Shown here one piece after another: positions 24,821-32,847 of a stretch of DNA of 64,000 nucleotides (position 1 is its first letter; every line of letters starts with the position of its first letter). The stretch is from the NCBI GenBank assembly GCA_039177555.1, contig JBCDFV010000004.1:99999-163998 (forward strand). Direction: 5' to 3'. The notes under the pieces were generated by a model. The model made no database searches and was not told where the DNA came from. It worked only from the letters and a program-made list of their open reading frames with translations. A program made the translations under genes and the position numbers. The stretch comes from JANQGH01 sp039177555 (GTDB lineage Bacteria > Pseudomonadota > Alphaproteobacteria > DSM-16000 > Inquilinaceae).

Positions 24821-25996
24821 ATGCGGACTCAAATAGCCATCATCGGCGGCGGCCCAGCGGGCCTGCTGCTGTCCCACATGCTGGATTTGGAAGGCGTCGA
24901 CAGCATCGTGGTCGAGCGTAAGAGCAAGGCCTATGTCCTGCAGCGCATCCGCGCCGGTGTGCTGGAGGCCGGCACCGTCGATCTGCTGCGCCAGGTCGGC
25001 CTTGGCGAGCGCATGGACCGCGAGGGCCACCCGCATGCCGGCATCGGCATCGACTGGCAGGACCGGCCGCGCTTCCTGATCGATACCAACACCTTCACCG
25101 GCAAGTCGATGATGGCCTATGGCCAGACCGCCATCACCGAGGACCTGTATGCCGCACGCGAGAAAGCCGGCGGCCACATCATCGACGAGGCGGCCAACGT
25201 AGCGCTGCACGACATCGCGTCGGATGCGCCCTACATCACCTTTGAGAAGGACGGCCGGGAACAGCGGATCGATTGCGACTACATCGCCGGCTGCGACGGC
25301 TATCACGGCGTCAGCCGGCATGCGATCCCGGCTTCGGTTCAGCAGAACTTCGAGAAGATCTATCCCTTCGGCTGGCTGGGCATCATGTCGGAGACACCGC
25401 CCCTGCCGGACATCGTCTATGCCTATCACGAGCGCGGCTTTGCGCTCGCCTCCATGCGCAACCCGACGCTGAGCCGCTATTACATTCAGTGCGATCTGGA
25501 CACCAAGATCGAGGATTGGCCGGACGAGGTGTTCTGGGACGCGTTGAAGGCGCGCTTTCCGGCGGATGTTGCCGCCCAAATCGTCACCGGCCCTTCGATC
25601 GAGAAATCGATCGCGCCGCTGCGCAGCTTCGTCTCCGAACCCATGCGCTACGGCAGGCTGATGCTGGCGGGCGACGCCGCCCATATCGTGCCGCCGACCG
25701 GGGCCAAGGGCCTGAACCTGGCGGTGTCCGACGTGTTCTACCTGTCCCGCGCCTTAACGGAACACTACAAGCACAACCGCCAGACCCATCTGGACGGCTA
25801 TTCCGACATGGCGCTACGGCGTGTCTGGGGGGCGGAGCGGCTGTCCTGGTGGCTTACCAGCCTGCTGCACCGCTTCCCCGACGACACGCCGTTCGATCTG
25901 CGCACCCGCCAGAACCAGTTCGACCATCTCGCGGCCTCGAAGGTCGCTCAGGCGGCCCTGGCGGAGGAGTATGTCGGCCTTCCGTTCGAAGACTGA
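24821..25996 (+). CDS. pobA: 4-hydroxybenzoate 3-monooxygenase PobA
   Basis: 391-residue flavoprotein hydroxylase converting 4-hydroxybenzoate to protocatechuate with NAD(P)H and oxygen. GGGPAGLLLSHML (FAD), ERKSKAYVLQRIRAGVLEAG, IAGCDGYHGVSR and AGDAAHIVPPTGAKGLNLA are PobA-specific. Length matches the family (about 390). Start 24821 is preceded by GAAGAGC. It is the last gene of the galB arm and feeds the pathway. Confidence 0.96.
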   Translation: MRTQIAIIGGGPAGLLLSHMLDLEGVDSIVVERKSKAYVLQRIRAGVLEAGTVDLLRQVGLGERMDREGHPHAGIGIDWQDRPRFLIDTNTFTGKSMMAYGQTAITEDLYAAREKAGGHIIDEAANVALHDIASDAPYITFEKDGREQRIDCDYIAGCDGYHGVSRHAIPASVQQNFEKIYPFGWLGIMSETPPLPDIVYAYHERGFALASMRNPTLSRYYIQCDLDTKIEDWPDEVFWDALKARFPADVAAQIVTGPSIEKSIAPLRSFVSEPMRYGRLMLAGDAAHIVPPTGAKGLNLAVSDVFYLSRALTEHYKHNRQTHLDGYSDMALRRVWGAERLSWWLTSLLHRFPDDTPFDLRTRQNQFDHLAASKVAQAALAEEYVGLPFED

Positions 25997-25997
25997 G

Positions 25998-26015
25998 CGG
26001 CCTTTAGAGAGGCCG
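25998..26015. terminator. Possible bidirectional terminator between pobA and a membrane-protein gene
   Basis: CGGCCT-TTAGAG-AGGCCG gives perfect 6-bp arms spanning the gap between two convergent stops. The leftward gene's TAA lies in the loop. There is no strong T-tract, so termination efficiency is uncertain. Confidence 0.4.
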
Positions 26016-26513
26016 GTTGGCCTCGCGCCAGCCAACCATGGCGGCGGTCACGACGGCGAACAGCACGTGGCCGACCAGGGCGACCCAGGTGATGCCCGTG
26101 AAGTTCAGGAAGGGCGGGTTGCCGGCGACCAGGGACGCCATGATGAACAGGGCGAACACCCATAGCGCGACGCCGTAGACGATTGCCACGATCCAGGTCG
26201 GCACGGTCGGCGTGAACCTGCGCGCCAGCGGCTGAAAGATGAACATCCAGCCGACCGGATAGGCGATCATGCCGGCGACATAGTGCAGCAGCTCCGCACT
26301 CGGCCGATGACCGGCACCGAAGATGACGGAGATGGTCTGGTTGGCCAGGGGAACCGGCGCCAGGCTTGCAAAGCCGAGCATGGGGCTTAGGCTCTGGCCG
26401 AAATAGTCGAAGGCCACCGTGGACATGGCGCCGGCCAGCAAGATGGTCCAGATGGTGTAAGTGTCGATCGACGGCCAAATGCGGGCCGCCGGGGAAGCCA
26501 TGGTCTGTGTCAT
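26004..26513 (-). CDS. Small integral membrane protein, unknown function
   Basis: 169 residues with four or five hydrophobic segments (TIWTILLAGAMSTVAFDYFG, the Met-rich YVAGMIAYPVGWMFIF region, IVAIVYGVALWVFALFIMA, WVALVGHVLFAVVTAAMVGW). Four short polar loops and no catalytic motif are visible. ATG 26513 is chosen because GAGAGGAG sits six bases upstream; a GTG two codons earlier would overlap that site. It is monocistronic and divergent from an SDR gene. I do not recognise a function. Confidence 0.7.
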   Translation of the reverse strand: MTQTMASPAARIWPSIDTYTIWTILLAGAMSTVAFDYFGQSLSPMLGFASLAPVPLANQTISVIFGAGHRPSAELLHYVAGMIAYPVGWMFIFQPLARRFTPTVPTWIVAIVYGVALWVFALFIMASLVAGNPPFLNFTGITWVALVGHVLFAVVTAAMVGWREANRPL

Positions 26514-26637
26514 GTTCACTCCTCTCGCATGAAGCGATGGTCAGAACCGGGCATTTTGCTGAGAAGCCAGACGCCCGGGGTATCAAGAGTCCAGCTGGCG
26601 TGGTCCGGCATAGATGTGCGGTGCAAAGGAACAGGCA

Positions 26638-27351
26638 ATGGAACGATTGCATCAAGAAGTGGTGATGGTTTCGGGAGCAAACCGGGGCATTGGCGGCGCA
26701 ATTGCACGCCTTTTGCACGATGCCGGCTACCGAATGACCTTGGGTGTTCGCGACCCGAAGGCGCGCGATCGCATGAAGGACAGCTTCGACCCCGATCGCT
26801 GCCTGATCGCGCCGTACGAGGCGGGAGACAGGCAAAGCCCCGTGGATTGGGTGGCCGCGACCATCGACCGTTTCGGCCGGCTGGATGCGATGGTCAACGC
26901 CGCCGGCATCTTGCGCACTCACGACTTTCGTGATGAGGACGAAACCGCGCTGGACCAGATGTGGGAAATCAACGTCAAGGGGCCGATGCGCCTGATGCGC
27001 GCGGCCTACCCACATCTGAAGGAACGCGGTGCCGGTCGCATCGTCAACTTGGCCTCCTTGGCAGGGCTGCGCGCGGTCGGGAACTCTTCGGGCTACGCCA
27101 TGTCCAAGTTCGCGGTGGTGGCGCTGACCGACTCCGCGCGCCAGACGGGCTGGTCGGACGGTGTTCGCGCGACGGCCATCTGCCCCGGCTATGTGAACAC
27201 CGACATGGTCGCCGAGGTTCAGATTCCGGCGAAGGCGGACATGATCCAGCCCGACGAGATCGCGCGGGTGGTGAAGATGGTCATCGAGATGCCGAACAAC
27301 GCCTCGATCGCGCGTGTTCCGATCAACTGCCGAAATGAACCACTCTATTGA
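26638..27351 (+). CDS. Short-chain dehydrogenase/reductase
   Basis: 237 residues. Cofactor loop SGANRGIGGAIA near residue 10, NAAG motif in MVNAAGILR, Ser in LASLAG and the YxxxK pair in GYAMSKFA make it a complete classical SDR. The C-terminus is short (INCRNEPLY). ATG 26638 follows AAAGGAACAGGC. It is flanked by a divergent membrane protein and a 234-base gap, so no pathway context is available. Confidence 0.88.
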   Translation: MERLHQEVVMVSGANRGIGGAIARLLHDAGYRMTLGVRDPKARDRMKDSFDPDRCLIAPYEAGDRQSPVDWVAATIDRFGRLDAMVNAAGILRTHDFRDEDETALDQMWEINVKGPMRLMRAAYPHLKERGAGRIVNLASLAGLRAVGNSSGYAMSKFAVVALTDSARQTGWSDGVRATAICPGYVNTDMVAEVQIPAKADMIQPDEIARVVKMVIEMPNNASIARVPINCRNEPLY

Positions 27352-27585
27352 AAGTCAGGGTTTGTCAGTCCGCCTTCTAAATTCAACGCTGTTTCAACAA
27401 CCTTGCACTGAAGTATCACAGGCAATTCTCTTTTAAGATTTGATGGTTCGACCGCATTTGGCCCGCACAGGCCGATTGCCATGGATTCCGGCTCGGTTTC
27501 GCGGTTAACAAGGCGCTAACCGGGACAGGGTTCGTTCCGGCGGGCTGGCCACCAAGGCGGGTTTGGTGATCTGGAGGTGTTGAGA
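27352..27585. promoter_or_regulatory. Intergenic region with inverted repeat before the YiiX-like gene
   Basis: 234 bases; the first 90 are relatively AT-rich. A symmetrical element CGGTTA-N9-TAACCG lies at 27502-27522, about 64 bases upstream of the next start, and could be a regulator site. GGAGG at 27573-27577 is the ribosome site of the next gene. Confidence 0.4.
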
Positions 27586-29046
27586 ATGTCTGAGTTGACG
27601 ACCGAGATCGCCGGCGTGCGACCCGACCCCGGTCGAACGCCGGACACGACGATCGCGGACCTGGAGAACCGGCATCGGCGTCTGACGGACGTCTCAGGCA
27701 AGAACGCAATCGACCGGTGGCGCGAAAGCCGCGACCTGATGCGGGCGCGTCTTGAGGGGTTGAGCCTGGTCGGCAACGGCTCAAACGGCTGGGACGCCGC
27801 GGACGACGCGCTGTTTCCGACCCTGAACGCGCTGAACGTGGCGGTTCCCGACGACGCCGTGGCGGCGCTGTGGTCGCGCTATCGAGATCACAAGGGCAAC
27901 GGTAACGGCGCTTGGCGCGAGGCGGCCGAGCGCTTTTTCGAAACCCAGCCGCTCGGGGATCAGGCGCCTGAAGGCTATCCCGCGATCGGCCCGCGACGCG
28001 ACGCGGAAATCCACCCGATGAGCCGTTCCGACTGGGGCCAGACCGGCTGGATGAGCGAGCCGGAGTTCGCCAACTATCAATTCACCGATCACGGCGTGAT
28101 CTATCGCGGGCGCGAGTTTCGCCCCGGCGACGTCTTCCTGTCCGTCATCAATCGGCCGGACTTCACGGTGACCTCGGTCTGCTTTCACCCTTGGCGCTAC
28201 GTCACCCATGTCTCCACGCTGGTGTTCCTGGAGCGTGAGGGTGCGAAGTATCCGTGCGTGCTGGAAACCCATGAGGCGGGCGTTCGCGCTGTGCCGCTGT
28301 CGGGCGAACTGCATCCGCGCAAGACCGCCTATGTCGAGATCTTCCGCCATCGCGACATGACGCCGGACAAGGCGCCGGCCCTGACCAAGGCGGCCGAGGA
28401 GGTGCTGGAGCGCAACCCCTATTTCAGCTTCAACCCGGATCTGGCCGACGAGAATGTGGTGACCTGTTCGGAGCTGTCTTATCTGTTGCTGAAGAACACG
28501 GGGCTGGAGCCGCCGAAGCCCCTGTCGCATCTCGGCTCGGGCCTGCTGGCCATCGATTTCGAGGTCAGCGACATCGACCGGCCGGTGCTGGCACCCAGCG
28601 ACTTCGCCTGGTCGGAGCATCTAGAACTCGTTGAGTCCATCGACTTCCTGAACACAACGCGCCTGATTTGCGGCGACCTGGTCAGCCAGGTCTTTCAAGA
28701 GCATCTCGGCAGCAAGCGGCTTCAGGTCGAGGCCCTGCCGGCGACCTACAAGGTGCTGATGCGCATGGTGAAGGAGATGCAAAAGGGCGGCGCCGTCGGT
28801 CGCTTCGTCGGCCGCCGCGTCGGCTATGACGATCTCGGCGAACTGCCAACGGACCCGCCATCGATGATCGCGCTGTTCAAGGTGTCGGAGCGCGCGGTGA
28901 AAAAGGCCATCAACGTGCTTTACCAGAACGCCAAGAAGGATCCGCAGCTGCATCGGGATCTGCTCTACGGCTACGCGGATCCGTCTCTGCTGCTGCGCGA
29001 CGCGCTCGATCGGGCGACCGCCGATTTCAGGAAATGGTACGCGTGA
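27586..29046 (+). CDS. Permuted papain-fold cysteine hydrolase (YiiX/NlpC-P60 superfamily)
   Basis: 486 residues. A central domain has the order of a circularly permuted NlpC/P60 enzyme: GDVFLSVINRP, then the catalytic-type His208 in YVTHVSTLVF, then VLETHEAGVRAVPLS, and finally Cys294 in VVTCSELSYLLL. This His-before-Cys order and the CSEL motif are characteristic of YiiX-like proteins. The N-terminal 130 and C-terminal 130 residues are helical and unassigned. No signal peptide or membrane anchor is seen, so it is probably cytoplasmic. ATG 27586 follows GGAGG by eight bases. Its stop overlaps the next SDR start. Relatives hydrolyse or transfer acyl/amide groups, but the substrate is unknown. 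Confidence 0.75.
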   Translation: MSELTTEIAGVRPDPGRTPDTTIADLENRHRRLTDVSGKNAIDRWRESRDLMRARLEGLSLVGNGSNGWDAADDALFPTLNALNVAVPDDAVAALWSRYRDHKGNGNGAWREAAERFFETQPLGDQAPEGYPAIGPRRDAEIHPMSRSDWGQTGWMSEPEFANYQFTDHGVIYRGREFRPGDVFLSVINRPDFTVTSVCFHPWRYVTHVSTLVFLEREGAKYPCVLETHEAGVRAVPLSGELHPRKTAYVEIFRHRDMTPDKAPALTKAAEEVLERNPYFSFNPDLADENVVTCSELSYLLLKNTGLEPPKPLSHLGSGLLAIDFEVSDIDRPVLAPSDFAWSEHLELVESIDFLNTTRLICGDLVSQVFQEHLGSKRLQVEALPATYKVLMRMVKEMQKGGAVGRFVGRRVGYDDLGELPTDPPSMIALFKVSERAVKKAINVLYQNAKKDPQLHRDLLYGYADPSLLLRDALDRATADFRKWYA

Positions 29047-29807
29047 GCACTGCTGTCGCCGGACGCACGGTCTACATCACGGGCGCGTCCGACGGCATCG
29101 GTGCGGCGCTGGCGCGCAAGATGTCGGGCGAGGGATTTGCGGTCGGGCTGATCGCCCGTCGCGCCGAAGCCTTGGAACAGGTCGCCGCCAGCTTGTCCGG
29201 CCCCACCGCCTGGGCCGCGGCCGATGTCAGCGATCGCGACGCCCTTGCCGACGCGTTTGCCCGCCTGCGCGAAACCCTGCCGCCGCCCGGCGTGGCCGTC
29301 GCCAATGCCGGCATCAGCCTGCCCGACGGCGATGCCTTGGAAAACGCCGCCAAGATGGCCGAAGTCAACTATCTGGGCACGGTCTACCTGTTCAATCAGG
29401 TTCTGCCGGAGATGCTGGCGCGGGGCGCCGGCCAGATCGTCGCCGTATCCAGCCTGGCGGGCCTGGTCGGCTTTCCGGGCAAGGTCGGCTATTGCGGGTC
29501 AAAGGCCGCGGTCGAGCGCTTTGTCGAGGCGTGCCGCCCGGAACTGCGGCCCAAGGGCATCTATGTGACCCTGGTGCGGCCGGGCGGCGTGAACACCAAC
29601 ATCATCAAGGGCAATCAGTATCCCGGCCCGTTCAACGTCGAACCCGACTTTGCGGCGGCCAGAATTTACCGCGCGATCGAACGCCGAAAGCGCCTGTGCG
29701 AGTTTCCCTGGCAGCATTCGGTCGCCATCCGCATCGCGCGGTTGTTGCCGGAGGTGCTGCGCGGCCGCATATCCCTGCGCAAGGAACCGGCACCGCCCGG
29801 CGATTGA
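29043..29807 (+). CDS. Short-chain dehydrogenase/reductase coupled to the YiiX-like gene
   Basis: 254 residues. YITGASDGIGAALA is the cofactor loop, VANAGIS the NAG motif, and YCGSKAA the YxxxK. The C-terminus is basic and hydrophobic (RIARLLPEVLRGRIS), as in SDRs that act on lipids at membranes. The GTG at 29043 overlaps the preceding TGA (GTGA) with AGGA nine bases upstream; an ATG at 29034 is an alternative. The coupling suggests it works on the same molecule as the hydrolase. Confidence 0.85.
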   Translation: MSTAVAGRTVYITGASDGIGAALARKMSGEGFAVGLIARRAEALEQVAASLSGPTAWAAADVSDRDALADAFARLRETLPPPGVAVANAGISLPDGDALENAAKMAEVNYLGTVYLFNQVLPEMLARGAGQIVAVSSLAGLVGFPGKVGYCGSKAAVERFVEACRPELRPKGIYVTLVRPGGVNTNIIKGNQYPGPFNVEPDFAAARIYRAIERRKRLCEFPWQHSVAIRIARLLPEVLRGRISLRKEPAPPGD

Positions 29808-29969
29808 CCGCAGCCTGGTGACCGGATAGAACCGAGCCAGCGTTCGCCGTTCCCAGCGCGGAACCGCGCCGCTCTCTTCCCCACACAATCTGACTGCCGC
29901 ATTGCGTGCCGGCCATTGGCGCGTCTTGCCGCCAATCCGTCCGTCGTCGGGCGGGAAAGGAGGATTCAT

Positions 29970-30506
29970 ATGCCCCAAACCCATCTCATCACCGGGCCAC
30001 CCGGCGCCGGCAAGACCGCCTTGATCGCCGAGTTGCGCGCGCGGGGGTTCGACTGTGTCGACGAGCCGGCCCGGCGCGTCCTGGCAGCACAGCGCAAGGT
30101 CGACGGAAAAGGCGTGCCCGACAAGGACCCCGCACTCTTCACCGAACTGATGCTGTCAGCGGCTGTCGAGGACTTCCAAAGCAGACGCGATGGGGCCCAA
30201 CCGGTCTTCTTCGACCGGGGTGTACCGGACATCGTGGCCTATGCCCGCCTTTTCGGCATCGATGATCGCGCGGCGCTGGAGGCTTCAAACCTACACCGCT
30301 ACCGCCGCGAGGTGTTTTTCGCCCCGCCATGGCCCGCGATCTATTGTCAGGATGGCGAACGCAAGATGACCTTTGGCGAGGCACGCGCGTTTGGCGACCG
30401 CATGCGCGCTGCCTATCGTGAAGCCGGCTATGTGCTGGTCGAGTTGCCGTTGGCGCCGACGCCTGAGAGGGCCGATTTTGTCTTGGGCCTGTTGCCAAGC
30501 GACTGA
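29970..30506 (+). CDS. AAA_28-type ATP/GTP-binding protein
   Basis: 178 residues. The P-loop GPPGAGKTALI is at residues 8-18, then CVDEPARRVLAAQR and the second acidic motif VFFDRGVPDIVAYARL. This arrangement is typical of small AAA_28 proteins with a kinase-like P-loop fold. GGAAAGGAGG precedes ATG 29970, a strong ribosome site. It is a single gene after a 162-base gap. Role unknown. Confidence 0.8.
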   Translation: MPQTHLITGPPGAGKTALIAELRARGFDCVDEPARRVLAAQRKVDGKGVPDKDPALFTELMLSAAVEDFQSRRDGAQPVFFDRGVPDIVAYARLFGIDDRAALEASNLHRYRREVFFAPPWPAIYCQDGERKMTFGEARAFGDRMRAAYREAGYVLVELPLAPTPERADFVLGLLPSD

Positions 30507-30525
30507 GCGCCCCTGCGGAAGGCGC
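30507..30525. terminator. Possible terminator hairpin between convergent genes
   Basis: GCGCC and GGCGC arms (30507-30511, 30521-30525) with a 9-base loop fill the 28-base gap between the convergent ATPase and TPR-protein genes. There is no T-run, so this is tentative. Confidence 0.25.
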
Positions 30526-30534
30526 CGCGCGTGA

Positions 30535-31929
30535 TCAGTACGACCACACCGTGCCGTTATAGGCGCCGGCGCTAAGCTCGCCGCCTTCGGTGCCGGCGTC
30601 TGCGCGCACAAAGATGGGCGGGAAGCCGTATCGGCCGGCTTCGGCACCGATCCTGTTGCCGTTCAGGACGTTGTAGGTAATGCCGACCCTGGTATCGCCG
30701 GTCGACAGCCCGCTGGACGGGTTCCACGAGCCGTCGCCGCTGACCGTGGGGCGGACGCCGCCGGGAAAGCTGGGACCGAAACTCCAGCGGAAGTCGACCC
30801 TGTCGCCCTGGTGCAGCACGTCGAAGCCGCCCCAAGGCGTACGGACCGAGAAACCCGCATTCAGGCCGGGGATCAGAATGCCGAATTGCGGAAACTCCTC
30901 ATCGCAATTGTAGCCGGGCGCATAGGGCTGGCCGGCCTGGCAGGCCAGTTGGGCGTCCTGCTGGGCGATCTCGCAATTGATGATCTGGATGCGGCCGATG
31001 ATCGATACCGGGCAGGTCCGCTGGCAATCGTAGTTGACGCTGCAATAGCTGCGGTCGGGCGCGGGCAGAGACTGGCCGCCGCCGACCCCCTGCATGCCGA
31101 TCAGGTAGGCCGGATGCACCGGGTTCGCCTGGTGCAGTGTGGCGAGCACGGCGGCCGCGCCGTTCAGATCGCCCAGCGCCTCAAGAACCTCGGCCAGATG
31201 CAGCCGATGCAGCGGCAAGACGCCCGGCAGGCCGACCGCCGTTTCCAGTGCCCGACGTGCCGCCTCCAGGCCGGGTCCGCCAAGGCCGGCCGCGTCCATC
31301 AGGTGCGCCGTCTGGCCGTAGTTGGCCTGGTAGGCGGCCACGGACGGGTCGATCTGGCGCGCCTGATCGAACAGGGTCAAGGCCGAGGCCATCAGATCGG
31401 CCTGTTGCGCCGACAAGTCGGATTGCCCGAGTTCCGCGAGAGTCATGCCGAGATTGTTGAGCGCCACCGGGTCGTCCGGATTTGCCGCGACCGCGTGCGC
31501 GAACATCCAGGCCGCCGGGGCGAGTTGACGCCGGCTGAGCAACTGGTTCCCTAGTGTCAGGGCCGGCGCGTCGTTGGCCGCGTCATTCAGGAATGGCTCC
31601 AGGCCATCCGTGAATCCCGGCGGCAACAGTGGCGTAACTGCGGCTTGCGCGTTCGTCGCAAGGAAGGCGAAATCACCGTCGCCGGTCGACGGTGTGGTCG
31701 TTGGTGTCGGCGCGGTGTCGGCCGGAGGCGCCGTGTCGGACGGCGGAGTGGGGCGCGGTTCCGGCGCCGGCGGGTTGACCGGCGGGGCCGGCGTGCTCTC
31801 CGCGCCGGGTTTGATTTCCTCGGCCGGGGCGGCCGGGTTCTTTTGGGCCATGCCGTTTGACCAGGAAAGTCCCAGCACCAGAGCAAGCACAAACGCAAGC
31901 GTCGTGCCCTTCACGTCCAGCCGCCGCAT
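30535..31929 (-). CDS. Secreted proline-rich/TPR protein with a cysteine cluster
   Basis: 464 residues. An N-terminal signal peptide (LAFVLALVLGLSWSNGMAQ) is followed by a Pro/Thr/Ala-rich linker (about residues 30-85). A helical TPR-like region comes next (about 115-275; WMFAHAVAANPDDPVALNNLGMTLAELG is one repeat, described here only by position). The C-terminal part has a cysteine cluster (CSVNYDCQRTC, NCEIAQQDAQLAC, NCDEE, about 285-335) and ends in a beta-rich tail with many Gly and Asn. It is probably periplasmic or surface-located. It diverges from the GntR gene. Function not recognised. Confidence 0.7.
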   Translation of the reverse strand: MRRLDVKGTTLAFVLALVLGLSWSNGMAQKNPAAPAEEIKPGAESTPAPPVNPPAPEPRPTPPSDTAPPADTAPTPTTTPSTGDGDFAFLATNAQAAVTPLLPPGFTDGLEPFLNDAANDAPALTLGNQLLSRRQLAPAAWMFAHAVAANPDDPVALNNLGMTLAELGQSDLSAQQADLMASALTLFDQARQIDPSVAAYQANYGQTAHLMDAAGLGGPGLEAARRALETAVGLPGVLPLHRLHLAEVLEALGDLNGAAAVLATLHQANPVHPAYLIGMQGVGGGQSLPAPDRSYCSVNYDCQRTCPVSIIGRIQIINCEIAQQDAQLACQAGQPYAPGYNCDEEFPQFGILIPGLNAGFSVRTPWGGFDVLHQGDRVDFRWSFGPSFPGGVRPTVSGDGSWNPSSGLSTGDTRVGITYNVLNGNRIGAEAGRYGFPPIFVRADAGTEGGELSAGAYNGTVWSY

Positions 31930-32003
31930 CGTCTGACCCCTTACCTGCCGCCGGATAATGTCCGGAGCTTAGCACACTCCCGTCGGTGAGGCACGGCGCG
32001 CCC

Positions 32004-32033
32004 TTGACAGCGGCCGATGCCCGACGTCAATAT
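32004..32033 (+). promoter_or_regulatory. Promoter of the GntR-nucleoside operon
   Basis: A perfect -35 TTGACA at 32004-32009 is followed after 18 bases by CAATAT (32028-32033), a weak -10. Transcription would start near 32040, inside the operator described next. The -10 is the uncertain part. Confidence 0.5.
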
Positions 32034-32039
32034 GCCTAG

Positions 32040-32051
32040 TTGTCTAGACAA
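32040..32051. promoter_or_regulatory. GntR/HutC-type operator TTGTCTAGACAA
   Basis: Perfect 12-bp palindrome at the expected transcription start and 10 bases before the GntR ATG. It contains GTCTAGAC, which fits the HutC-subfamily consensus GTnTAnAC. The adjacent gene encodes a HutC-type (UTRA) regulator, so autoregulated repression of the whole operon is likely. Confidence 0.75.
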
Positions 32052-32061
32052 ATTTGACGTC

Positions 32062-32793
32062 ATGATGCCGCCTTACCTCCGCATCGCGGATGCGTTGCGC
32101 GATGATATCCGCAGTCTGCCGATCGGCGAGCGCCTGCCGGGCGAACCGGCCCTGGCCGCGCGCTGGGGCGTGGCGCGGGCGACCGTCGGCAAGGCGGTGT
32201 CGAAGCTGGTGGACGAGGGGCTGCTGGTGCGGCGCCAGGGTGCCGGTACGTTCGTCAGCGAACCGCCGCTGAAACGCCAGCCCCAGTCCTTGAGCTCGTT
32301 CAGCCAATCGGTGGCAAGCGAGGGTGGCCGCGCCGGCCAGGTTCTGATCGCGGCGCACGCCTCGCGGACGGCACGGGTTCAGGGCACGATCGGCGGCGCG
32401 GCCGGTTTCGTCTTGGAACGGTTGCGCACGGTGGATGGCGAGCCGATCGCCTTTTTCAGCTCGGTTCTGCCGCTGTGGGTCGTCGATCGGGCCGGGCTGG
32501 ATGACCGTATCCTGAGCGATGATGCCTTTTCGCTCTACGCACGGCTCAGTGCCATGGGCCTGTCGCCCACCCGCGCGGAGGAAACCGCCATGGCGCGCCT
32601 GGCCAACACGCGCGAGGCCAGGCTGCTCGCCCTGCGCCGGCCGGCTGCGGTGATGGATATCCGGCGCCGGACCTACGGGCCGGACGACGAATTGCTTGAG
32701 GTGGTCGATGCCGTCTATGCCGGCGACCGCTATCAGTTCGCCACCCAATGGGCGCAGGCGCCGGGCACGGGCGAGACCATCGATGCCCACTGA
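32062..32793 (+). CDS. GntR-family regulator, HutC subfamily (UTRA domain)
   Basis: 243 residues from ATG 32062. The winged helix YLRIADALRDDI...LPGEPALAARWGVARATVGKAV is followed by LVRRQGAGTFV and an effector-binding UTRA domain (from about residue 85, with FVLERLRTVDGEPIAFFSS). ATGs further upstream would place the operator inside the coding region, so 32062 or 32065 is preferred although no good ribosome site is seen. It is the first gene of the nucleoside operon. Confidence 0.9.
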   Translation: MMPPYLRIADALRDDIRSLPIGERLPGEPALAARWGVARATVGKAVSKLVDEGLLVRRQGAGTFVSEPPLKRQPQSLSSFSQSVASEGGRAGQVLIAAHASRTARVQGTIGGAAGFVLERLRTVDGEPIAFFSSVLPLWVVDRAGLDDRILSDDAFSLYARLSAMGLSPTRAEETAMARLANTREARLLALRRPAAVMDIRRRTYGPDDELLEVVDAVYAGDRYQFATQWAQAPGTGETIDAH

Positions 32794-32847
32794 CCGTCTC
32801 CGCGATCCCCCCTCACCCAATCAGCCAACACGCATGGGAGGTAGTTC

